DNA of 7,544 bases from Firmicutes bacterium AM31-12AC (lineage in GTDB: Bacteria; Bacillota; Clostridia; Lachnospirales; Lachnospiraceae). The position numbers and the translations under genes are program-made. Under the pieces are notes generated by a model. That model had not been told where the DNA came from and made no database searches. It saw nothing but the letters and a program-made list of their open reading frames with translations. Positions 1 through 6,347 of the stretch are shown here, piece by piece (position 1 is the first letter of the stretch; every line of letters starts with the position of its first letter). The stretch spans positions 1 through 7,544 of the forward strand of contig QUJA01000070.1 of NCBI GenBank assembly GCA_003480425.1. Direction: 5' to 3'.

Positions 1-26
1 AAGCCACTAAACTCCGTCCCCACTGG
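1..26. repeat. Partial copy of the GGGGACGGGG palindromic repeat (right arm)
   Basis: This stretch is the reverse complement of the arm GGGGACGGGGTTTAGTGGC seen complete at 5530-5594, with a T replacing a C in the GGGG block. The window starts inside it, so any left arm lies outside. It reads as the right half of a terminator-like palindrome behind whatever gene precedes the MATE gene. That it belongs to the same family as the copies at 1460-1527 and 5530-5594 is seen directly; its function is inferred. Confidence 0.65.
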
Positions 27-49
27 TCACCCCCCCCCACTGGTCACCC
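18..49. repeat. Short direct repeat CCCACTGGTCACCC with C9 tract
   Basis: The 14-base unit CCCACTGGTCACCC occurs twice, around 19-32 and 36-49, joined through a run of nine C residues at 30-38. The first unit overlaps the end of the palindromic repeat arm. The stretch from here to about 70 is almost free of G on the plus strand. The length of the C run may be unstable or misread. Confidence 0.55.
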
Positions 50-98
50 TCGCCCACCGACTCCCTTCCCTGAAAAATTTAAGTGAGGAGAGTGAAAT

Positions 99-1460
99 AT
101 GCAGCAGTTACAAAAGGACATGACAAGTGGAAGTCCTACAAAAATTATTTTAAATTTTACATTTCCCATTTTTATAGGAAATGTATTTCAGCAATTTTAT
201 AATATGGCAGATACCGTGATTGTCGGTAAATTTGTGGGAACGAAGGCATTGGCGGCAGTTGGAAGTACAGGAACGATCATGTTTTTGATTTATGGATTTG
301 TAACAGGAATGACAGCCGGATTTACTGTACTAACAGCACAGAAATTTGGTGCGGGTGATATGAAAGCAATGAGACAGACGGTAGGTGGTGCTGCCGTGTT
401 GACAACGATTGTGACGATTATATTGACGACGCTGGGACTGTTGTTTATGAAGCCATTGCTGATATTTATGAAAACACCATCGGATATTTTTAAGGATGCT
501 TATGCTTACATTATGATCATTTGTGCAGGAATTGCGGCACAGATGTTATACAATTTGATGGCAAGTATTCTAAGAGCACTGGGAAATAGTAAAGTTCCGT
601 TATATTTCCTGATATTATCGGCACTTTTAAATATTGCGTTAGATTTATTGTTGATTATCGTATTTGGGCTTGGTGCTTCCGGAGCGGCATATGCAACGGT
701 GATTGCACAGGGAATATCCGGATTACTGTGCCTGGTTTATGTAAAGTTGAAGGTTCCGTTGCTTCATTTGGAAAGAGATGATTGGAGACCAAAGGGACAT
801 TTATTAAAAATGCAGTTTGCAGTTGGCGTGCCGATGGCATTGCAGTACTCCATTACAGCAATCGGTACAATGATGGTTCAGACATCCCAGAATCTGCTCG
901 GCTCCAATATTGTCGCAGCATTTACGGCAGCAAGTAAAATTGAACAGGTAGTTACTCAGGCGTATGTTGCACTAGGAACAACAATGGCGACATACTGTGC
1001 ACAAAATATCGGTGCAGGTAAGATAAAAAGAATCCGTAAAGGATTCAAATCAGCAACTATTATGGCAAGTATTTATGCAGTTGTTACGGCAGCTTTGATA
1101 ATGACAGTCGGAAAATATATGACATATTTGTTTGTGTCAGATAATGTGATTGAAATTATGAGCAATGTAGATATTTATTTGAAATGTATCGGAGTATTCT
1201 TTATTCCACTTGCAATCGTGAATCTATATCGGAATGGAATTCAAGGAATGGGCTATGGACTACTTCCGATGATGGCAGGTGTGGCAGAGTTGATCGGACG
1301 AGGAGTAGTAGCAGTGATCGCAGCAAATAAAAGAAGTTATTTTGGTGTTTGCATGGCAAGTCCCGCAGCATGGGTGCTGGCAGGTGGATTACTGCTTGTA
1401 ATGTATTATTACATTATGTTGAAGGATATGAAAAGAAAATTTCCGAATCGAATAGAGTAG
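99..1460 (+). CDS. MATE-family multidrug/toxin efflux transporter
   Basis: This is an integral membrane antiporter of the MATE family, which exports cationic drugs or metabolites in exchange for Na+ or H+. The 453-residue length and roughly twelve hydrophobic segments are normal for the family. The N-terminal signature is clear: an amphipathic leader, then FPIFIGNVFQQFYNMADTVI at about residues 23-42 and VGKFVGTKALAAVGSTG just after. The second half repeats the fold from about residue 235 (VGVPMALQYSITAIG). The ATG at 99 is set by a strong GTGAGGAG at 83-90, eight bases upstream. The gene ends in TAG directly against a palindromic repeat and converges on the deacetylase gene. No regulator is adjacent and the substrate cannot be predicted. 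It belongs to the large clostridial MATE group related to NorM/DinF. Confidence 0.93.
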   Translation: MQQLQKDMTSGSPTKIILNFTFPIFIGNVFQQFYNMADTVIVGKFVGTKALAAVGSTGTIMFLIYGFVTGMTAGFTVLTAQKFGAGDMKAMRQTVGGAAVLTTIVTIILTTLGLLFMKPLLIFMKTPSDIFKDAYAYIMIICAGIAAQMLYNLMASILRALGNSKVPLYFLILSALLNIALDLLLIIVFGLGASGAAYATVIAQGISGLLCLVYVKLKVPLLHLERDDWRPKGHLLKMQFAVGVPMALQYSITAIGTMMVQTSQNLLGSNIVAAFTAASKIEQVVTQAYVALGTTMATYCAQNIGAGKIKRIRKGFKSATIMASIYAVVTAALIMTVGKYMTYLFVSDNVIEIMSNVDIYLKCIGVFFIPLAIVNLYRNGIQGMGYGLLPMMAGVAELIGRGVVAVIAANKRSYFGVCMASPAAWVLAGGLLLVMYYYIMLKDMKRKFPNRIE

Positions 1461-1527
1461 TGCCATTTGGGGACGGGGTTTAGTGGCTTTTTTGCTCGCA
1501 AAATCATAACCCGTCCCCAAAGTGCAC
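1460..1527. terminator. Imperfect palindrome between convergent genes, repeat-family copy 2
   Basis: The arms TTGGGGACGGGGTT (1467-1480) and AACCCGTCCCCAA (1508-1520) pair with one bulged G. The pairing extends outward with mismatches (GTGCCATTT against AAAGTGCAC). An apical stem TTTTGC/GCAAAA closes the top. The left arm carries the full GGGGACGGGGTTTAGTGGC unit and the right arm has diverged inside. The palindrome starts at the last base of the MATE stop codon and lies between converging genes, so a bidirectional terminator role is likely. There is no long T tract after the stem on either strand, so terminator function is inferred from position and structure. Confidence 0.6.
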
Positions 1528-1535
1528 CTAAAAGG

Positions 1536-2384
1536 TTACTTGATGCTATCTAATGATTTGAACTGATATCCCATTTCTTCCCATTTTGTCAGAAGTTCAT
1601 CGAGAATCTCGCCATTCGTTTTGGAGGTGCTATGAAGCAGGACAATGGCACCTGGGTGAACACGGGTAAGTAACTTGTCAAAAGCTTCTTCCTTTGTCGG
1701 CTGATTATTTTCTTGCCAGTCAACATAGGCAAGACTCCAGAAGAAAGTATGATAGCCGAGATCCTTTGCCATTTGTAAATTATTCTCATTATATTTCCCT
1801 TGCGGAGGACGATAGAATTTAGTCATTTCTTTGCCAGTAACATTGTTGTAGGCGTTCTCTACATCTTTTAATTCCTTTTCAAATGCAGAGAGGGAGGATA
1901 GTTTTGTCATATCAGGATGATGATATGTATGATTGCCGACGATATGTCCTTCTTTCTCCATTCGCTTTATCAAATCTGGATTTGATTCAATATAAGTTCC
2001 GACAACAAAAAATGTGGCTGGAGCATTGTGTTTTTCCAGTGCATCTAAAATTATGGAAGTGTTTCCATTTTCAAATCCGGCATCAAATGTCAAGTAGAGG
2101 ACTTTTTCAGTAGTATTTTGTGCATAATAAGCATCGAATCTGGCGAGTTCTTCCATAGATGCATTTGCAATGGGCGGTTCGCCATCGGTCTGAAAACTTA
2201 ATCCCCAGTTCCCTTCAGAAGAACAAGTGATAGCAGATGGGTGAAGTTGTTCTTTCATTTGTGCAGTAAAACGTCCGATACAAAAGGATGCACAAAAAAA
2301 CAAGAGGATGGCAAAGAGACGAAGCGAGATAGCATATGTTTGGGTAGTGCGAAATGTGGAAATTTTGTCTTTGATTTTCTTCAT
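1536..2384 (-). CDS. pdaA: PdaA-like polysaccharide deacetylase (muramic delta-lactam type)
   Basis: This is a carbohydrate esterase family 4 deacetylase. The closest family I recognise is PdaA, which removes the acetyl group from muramic acid so that the muramic delta-lactam of spore cortex can form. Residues about 19-38 form an uncleaved-looking membrane anchor, placing the enzyme outside the membrane. The PdaA hallmark NWGLSF sits at 59-64. Catalytic motifs in order are TFDAGFENG (99-107, base D101), NHTYHH (151-156, metal ligands H152 and H156), RPPQG (192-196), FWSLAYVDW (215-223) and LLHS (249-252, H251). CE4 enzymes usually have TFDDG; PdaA itself has TFDNG, and here the position is Ala. 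The ATG at 2384 (282 residues) is preferred over a TTG two codons earlier; the ribosome site is weak (TTGGA). A TATATT box lies upstream at 2414-2419 on this strand. The gene implies a spore former. Confidence 0.9.
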   Translation of the reverse strand: MKKIKDKISTFRTTQTYAISLRLFAILLFFCASFCIGRFTAQMKEQLHPSAITCSSEGNWGLSFQTDGEPPIANASMEELARFDAYYAQNTTEKVLYLTFDAGFENGNTSIILDALEKHNAPATFFVVGTYIESNPDLIKRMEKEGHIVGNHTYHHPDMTKLSSLSAFEKELKDVENAYNNVTGKEMTKFYRPPQGKYNENNLQMAKDLGYHTFFWSLAYVDWQENNQPTKEEAFDKLLTRVHPGAIVLLHSTSKTNGEILDELLTKWEEMGYQFKSLDSIK

Positions 2385-2521
2385 AAACAAGAATCCAAGA
2401 AGATTTTTGTTTTAATATATTCACAGAAAAGAAAAATCAGAACGGAAGTAAAGCATAAATAGACATTTCCCCAAAAAAGTGATAGAGTAAAAAAATAGAA
2501 ATTTTAGAAAGAGGAAACAAA

Positions 2522-3311
2522 ATGAAGAAAAGCGCATTGTTTTTTGATATAGATGGAACAATATTATCTGAAATTACAAAGGAAATTCCTGAGAGTGCAT
2601 TGGAAGCGTTGAATCAGGCAAAGAAAAACGGACATAAGATGTATATCAATACAGGACGTACCTATTGTAATATTCCACCGCAGCTGCGACGATTTGATTT
2701 TGACGGATTTTTATGCGGATGTGGATGTTATCTGGTGTGCAACGATGAGGTCGTGTTGGAGAGCCATATAGAAAAGAAGCGTGGACAGGACATTATTGAT
2801 ATGATGTACGAATGTAAGTTGGATGGAATCCTGGAAGGTACAGAGGATGCATATTTCCCGATAAAACGCTCTCGATTTGAAATGCTCGAAACGTCTCGGC
2901 GATTTTTGCAAAAAAGGACTCGGGATTGAGAAATATATCGATGAAGGTGATATAGAATACGATAAATTATTTGTATATGCAGATGAGCAGAGTAATAAAC
3001 AAAAGTTTTTTGATTTTCTGAAGGCAGACATGGAAGTGATTGACCGAGGAGATAATGCATATGAAATCGCTCAGAAACCATTTTCAAAAGCAACGGCATG
3101 TGAATTTATGAGAAAACGTCTTGGGTTAGAGTTGGATCAAGTTTATGTGTTTGGAGATAGCGGTAATGATTTATCCATGTTCGAATACGCACAACACACA
3201 ATTGCACTGGGAGCACATTCAGAGGTGCTTGATCCCTATACAGAATTTGTGACCAAGACCGTTGAAGATGACGGAATTGCGTATGCCATGAAACATTATG
3301 GATTGATTTAA
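2522..3311 (+). pseudogene. Cof-type HAD phosphatase, frameshifted
   Basis: This is a HAD-superfamily hydrolase of the Cof/HAD-IIB type, a cytosolic phosphatase acting on small phosphorylated metabolites. The ATG at 2522 follows GAGG at 2511-2514. Motif I is FFDIDGT (nucleophile D9, acid D11), motif II is NTGRT (T44), and the C2 cap begins near DGFLCGCG (61-68). This frame stops at 2927-2929. The rest of the protein continues in the next frame, one base later, from GLGIEKYIDEG onward, with the motif III lysine in FSKATA and motif IV in VFGDSGNDLSMF. The break falls between about 2901 and 2927, where T5 (2903-2907) and A6 (2910-2915) runs lie. Removing one base there gives about 262 residues, normal for the family. 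The first fragment lacks motifs III and IV and should be inactive alone. A sequencing error is an equally good explanation. Confidence 0.85.
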
Positions 3312-3406
3312 GTCGAGAAGACTCTCACCTCTTCAGGTGGTGAGTAATAGCAAATTTGTCTCAGTGAAAGCACCTCAACTAGGCGATTATTGGAGGAGGA
3401 TACACG
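3312..3406 (+). promoter_or_regulatory. Structured leader before the hydroxyacid dehydrogenase
   Basis: This 95-base gap can fold in competing ways. CTCACCT (3324-3330) can pair with AGGTG (3335-3339) or GGTGAG (3339-3344). AGGTG can instead pair with CACCT at 3371-3375. The overlapping CCTCAA (3373-3378) can pair, with one bulge, with TTGGAGG of the ribosome binding site. The ribosome site GGAGGAGG (3392-3399) is very strong, seven bases before the ATG at 3407. The pairings are seen in the sequence. A control role over translation is inference, since purine-rich ribosome sites pair easily by chance. Confidence 0.3.
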
Positions 3407-4389
3407 ATGAAATTATTTGTATACAGTTATAGAGAATTCGATGAAGCAGAATTTTTTCAAAAATTTGCAGAAGAGTATCATGTAGAGCTTGGAATTTGTC
3501 ATGATGCTCCAACGATGGAAAATGCTTATCTAGCAGAAGGATACCCATATGTCAGTATCATTACAACTAAAATCGATGAGGAGTTGATGAATCGTTTTCA
3601 TGCACTTGGTGTGAAAATGATTTCGACAAGAACAATCGGTTACGATCATATTGATTTGGAAGCTGCCAGAAAATGTGGCATCAGCGTGGGAAATGTGACG
3701 TATTCTCCGGAGTGTGTCGCGGATTATACGGTGATGTTGATGCTGATGTCCATTCGTAAAATGAAACGGATCATGCAGCGTGAAGAGATCAATGACTTTT
3801 CGCTTCCCGGTATTAAGGGAAAAGAGATGCCGAATTTTACAGTCGGAGTGCTCGGAACCGGACGAATCGGTCGTGCTGTGATTCGTGATATCAGCGGATT
3901 TGGCTGTAAGATTTACGCATATGATCAGTATGAAAATGATGAAGTGAAAAAATATGCACAGTATGCATCTTTAGATGAAATTTATGAAAAATGCGATATG
4001 ATTACCCTTCATATGCCATTAACAGAGGCGAATATGCATTTGATCGATGCAGAAGCAATTCAGAAGATGCAGAATGGTGTTGTGTTGATTAATACAGCAA
4101 GAGGCGGATTGATCGATACGAAAGCGTTGATTGACGGACTGGAGTCTGGCAAAATAGGAGCGGCAGGATTGGATGTCATTGAAGACGAATTTGGAATGTA
4201 TTATTTTGATAGAAAATCAGATTGTTTAGTAAGCATGATTTATATATTTTAAGAGGATTTCCAAATGTTATCGTAACTCCTCACATGGCATTTTATACAG
4301 ACCAGGCAGTAAGTGATATGGTAAAACATTCGATTGAAAGTTGTATGCTTCATGAGGCGGGAAAAGAGGATCCTTGCAGGGTGATTTGA
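3407..4389 (+). pseudogene. VanH-like D-2-hydroxyacid (D-lactate) dehydrogenase, frameshifted near the C terminus
   Basis: This is an NAD-dependent D-2-hydroxyacid dehydrogenase, resembling D-lactate dehydrogenases and VanH (ISTRTIGYDHID at 72-83, YSPECVADYT at 99-108). The nucleotide-binding GTGRIG lies at 150-155, the catalytic Arg at 232 in TARGG, and the likely catalytic Glu at 261 in DVIEDE. The open frame stops at 4252 after 281 residues, ending in an unrelated tail (SMIYIF). In the frame one base back the expected end continues as HDLYILRGFPNV, then VTPHMAFYTDQA with the catalytic His, stopping at 4387-4389. Adding one A near 4228 (TTTAGT to TTTAAGT) gives DCLSKHDLYILRG and a normal 327-residue enzyme. 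As read, the product lacks the catalytic His and should be dead. A strong GGAGGAGG precedes the ATG. The restored stop lies 17 bases before the glycerate kinase start, so the two genes look like one operon. Confidence 0.9.
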
Positions 4390-4406
4390 GACAGAGGAAA
4401 ATGAAT

Positions 4407-5528
4407 ATGAAAGTGGTAGTAGCAGTAGATTCATTTAAAGGAAGCATGACTTCTATGGAAGCCGGAAGAGCGGCAGAAGAAGGAATAAGGGCAGCAAAAC
4501 CTGATGCCAAAGTGGTGGTAAAACCATTGGCAGACGGAGGAGAAGGAACAACAGAAGCGTTAATAGAAGGTCTTGGAGGAGAAAAAATAGAAGTCACGGT
4601 AACGGGACCTTACGGATTGCCGGTAACAGCTTATTATGGATATTTAAAGGAAGCAAAAACAGCGGTGATCGAGATGGCTTCAGCAGCAGGAATTACGTTG
4701 TCGAATGAAAGAAATCCAATGAAGGCAACTACTTATGGTGTTGGAGAAATGATTGAAGATGCTCTTTCCAGAGGATGCAGAGATTTTATCGTTGGAATCG
4801 GAGGAAGTGCAACCAATGACGGAGGAGTTGGAATGCTTCGTGCATTAGGATTTGAGTTTCTGGATGAAAATGGAGAAGATGTCGGAAATGGTGCCCAGGC
4901 GTTGGGGCGAATTGCTCAGATTGAGACAAAAAAGAAAAATCCACTTCTTGCAGAGTCATTTTTTAAAGTGGCATGTGATGTGACTAATCCACTTTGTGGA
5001 GAAAATGGTGCTACATTTATATTTGGATCGCAGAAAGGTGTGACAGAAGAACAAAAAGTACCGATTGACGGTGCAATGAAACATTACGCAGCTATAACAG
5101 AACAGACTCTTGCGTGTGATTGTGTGAATGCCAAAGGAAGCGGAGCAGCCGGCGGAATGGGTTTTGCATTTTTATCATATCTGCAGGCAGAACTGATACC
5201 TGGAATTGATCTGATATTAGATGCTGTTGGAATAGAACAGGAATTAAAGGATGCAGACATCGTTGTAACAGGCGAAGGAAAATTAGATTTTCAGACTGCG
5301 ATGGGAAAAGCACCGGTAGGAGTGGCAAAACGTGCTAAGAAACATGGTGCAAAAGTGATTGCGTTTGCAGGAAGTGTTACACCGGAAGCTGCGGCGTGCA
5401 ATAAAGTCGGAATTGATGCGTTTTTTCCAATCGTGAGAGGTGTTACTACAATAGAAGAAGCAATGAATACAGAAAATGCAAAGAATAATATGCGTATGAC
5501 AGTAGAACAAGTCTTTCGGTTAATGTGA
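4407..5528 (+). CDS. glxK: Glycerate 2-kinase (type I, GlxK/GarK family)
   Basis: This cytosolic kinase phosphorylates D-glycerate with ATP, giving 2-phosphoglycerate in this family and so feeding lower glycolysis. The 373-residue length and the whole motif series fit the family: VDSFKGSMTS (8-17), PLADGGEGT (40-48), GIGGSATNDGG (130-140), ACDVTNPLCG (189-198), GSGAAGGMGF (244-253) and VVTGEGKLDFQT (286-297). The ATG at 4407 is chosen because the protein then starts MKVVVAVDSFKGS as in relatives and AGAGGA (4393-4398) sits eight bases upstream. An in-frame ATG at 4401 and a TTG at 4374 are alternatives. It follows the hydroxyacid dehydrogenase closely, so glycerate may come from that enzyme acting on hydroxypyruvate; this is inference. 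Its transcription probably ends at the two hairpins downstream (5530-5594 and 5639-5679). No frameshift is visible. Confidence 0.95.
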   Translation: MKVVVAVDSFKGSMTSMEAGRAAEEGIRAAKPDAKVVVKPLADGGEGTTEALIEGLGGEKIEVTVTGPYGLPVTAYYGYLKEAKTAVIEMASAAGITLSNERNPMKATTYGVGEMIEDALSRGCRDFIVGIGGSATNDGGVGMLRALGFEFLDENGEDVGNGAQALGRIAQIETKKKNPLLAESFFKVACDVTNPLCGENGATFIFGSQKGVTEEQKVPIDGAMKHYAAITEQTLACDCVNAKGSGAAGGMGFAFLSYLQAELIPGIDLILDAVGIEQELKDADIVVTGEGKLDFQTAMGKAPVGVAKRAKKHGAKVIAFAGSVTPEAAACNKVGIDAFFPIVRGVTTIEEAMNTENAKNNMRMTVEQVFRLM

Positions 5529-5529
5529 T

Positions 5530-5594
5530 CAATGGGGACGGGGTTTAGTGGCTCTTTTGGCACGCCAAAGAGCCACTAAACCCCGTCCCCATTG
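5530..5594. repeat. Near-perfect 65-base palindrome, repeat-family copy 3
   Basis: The left arm (5530-5561) and right arm (5564-5594) are reverse complements of each other over 31 bases apart from one extra T in the left arm (CTTTTGGC against GCCAAAG). Only two to four bases remain for the loop. The arm contains GGGGACGGGGTTTAGTGGC, shared with 1460-1527 and, inverted, with 1-26. It starts two bases after the glycerate kinase stop. It would form a very stable hairpin and could act as a terminator or mRNA-end stabiliser. Such dispersed palindromes are often REP-like sequences moved by a RAYT/Y1 transposase, but no transposase is present here. Confidence 0.85.
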
Positions 5595-5614
5595 GTAAAA
5601 ACACACTAACCCTA

Positions 5615-5643
5615 TTGACTTAATAGGCGAAAGATGCTAAACT
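5615..5643 (+). promoter_or_regulatory. Possible sigma-A promoter TTGACT-N17-TAAACT
   Basis: A good -35 box TTGACT (5615-5620) is followed after 17 bases by a moderate -10 box TAAACT (5638-5643). It would serve the esterase-azlCD operon. The predicted start, around 5650, falls inside the left arm of the terminator at 5639-5679, which makes either the promoter or its simple use doubtful. Confidence 0.3.
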
Positions 5644-5679
5644 TCATTTATCAAAAAGATAAGTGGAGTTTTTTATTTT
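5639..5679 (+). terminator. Intrinsic terminator after glycerate kinase
   Basis: AAACTTCATTTATC (5639-5652) pairs with GATAAGTGGAGTTT (5658-5671), using two G-U pairs, around an AAAAA loop. A run of six T bases begins within the last stem pairs, followed by A and four more T. This is a textbook Rho-independent terminator for rightward transcription arriving from the glycerate kinase gene. It would separate that unit from the esterase-azlCD operon. Confidence 0.75.
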
Positions 5680-5720
5680 ACCGGGTAGCAAAATAAGAGT
5701 AAAAGGCAGGTGCAGGATAG

Positions 5721-6344
5721 ATGAAACAGATATTATGCTTTGGTGATTCAAACACATGGGGATTAAATGCGGAGACAGGAACACGATTTCCTTGGGAAGA
5801 GAGATGGACAGGTGTCTTACAGGAAAAATTGCAGGGACGCGATATTCGAGTGATTGAAGAGGGGTTATGCGGAAGAACAACAATATTTGAAGATCCGTTT
5901 CGTATAGGAAGACGAGGAACGGAATTACTTCCAACGTTATTGGAAACACACACTCCAGATGCAATTGTCTTGATGCTTGGAACCAATGACTGCAAAACAA
6001 TATTCGGTGCATCTGCAGAAGTAATCGGGAAAGGAATTGCAAAATTGTTGGAACAGATTGAACAATTTGCAGCAAAAGCGAAAGTACTGGTGATATCTCC
6101 GATTCATTTGGGGGATAAAGTATGGATGGAAGAGTTTGACCGTGAATTTTCACAGGAATCGGTAGAAGTATCGAAAGAATTGGAATCGGTATATGAAACG
6201 ATTGCTCAGAAATATGGAAAACAGTTTATGCGGGCAGCAGATTATGTGAGCTGCTCGGCAGCAGACCAGGAACACATGGATAAGGAGAGTCATCGAATTC
6301 TTGCAAATGCAATCTATAAAAAATTAGAAGAAGGGATTTTATAA
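5721..6344 (+). CDS. SGNH/GDSL-family hydrolase, arylesterase-like
   Basis: This is a small serine hydrolase of the SGNH fold, acting on ester or acyl bonds. It resembles the arylesterase/acyltransferase branch typified by the Mycobacterium smegmatis enzyme. All four blocks are visible: ILCFGDSNTWG (nucleophile S10), VIEEGLCGRTT (oxyanion Gly near 48), LMLGTNDCK (N89) and DQEH at 182-185 (catalytic D182 and H185). The 207-residue length is typical. There is no signal peptide, so it is cytosolic and probably acts on a soluble ester. The ATG at 5721 has AGGTG (5708-5712) eight bases upstream. Only three bases separate its stop from azlC, so the genes are translationally coupled. The substrate cannot be told from sequence. 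Confidence 0.92.
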   Translation: MKQILCFGDSNTWGLNAETGTRFPWEERWTGVLQEKLQGRDIRVIEEGLCGRTTIFEDPFRIGRRGTELLPTLLETHTPDAIVLMLGTNDCKTIFGASAEVIGKGIAKLLEQIEQFAAKAKVLVISPIHLGDKVWMEEFDREFSQESVEVSKELESVYETIAQKYGKQFMRAADYVSCSAADQEHMDKESHRILANAIYKKLEEGIL

Positions 6345-6347
6345 AAA

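Noticed and set aside
1..98. CRISPR or tandem-repeat array in the C-rich start.
   Set aside because: Only two short units occur, without regular spacers.
655..840. Minus-strand open frame of 61 codons inside the MATE gene.
   Set aside because: It lies antisense within a strongly conserved coding region and has no recognisable family or ribosome site.
2411..2425. TGAATA-like box on the minus strand upstream of the deacetylase, reminiscent of a SigG -35 element.
   Set aside because: No CATnnTA -10 element lies at the right spacing, so forespore control is only expected from the family, not shown here.
2711..3099. Two minus-strand open frames of over 100 codons opposite the HAD gene.
   Set aside because: The plus strand carries the conserved HAD motifs; these frames show no domain or start signal.
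3407..4252. Vancomycin-resistance vanH gene.
   Set aside because: The dehydrogenase resembles VanH, but no D-Ala-D-Lac ligase or VanX gene is nearby, and general D-lactate dehydrogenases share the same motifs.
5644..6153. Long minus-strand open frame of 169 codons opposite the esterase gene.
   Set aside because: It is antisense to a clear SGNH hydrolase with all catalytic blocks; the composition looks like a shadow frame and it begins and ends without signals.
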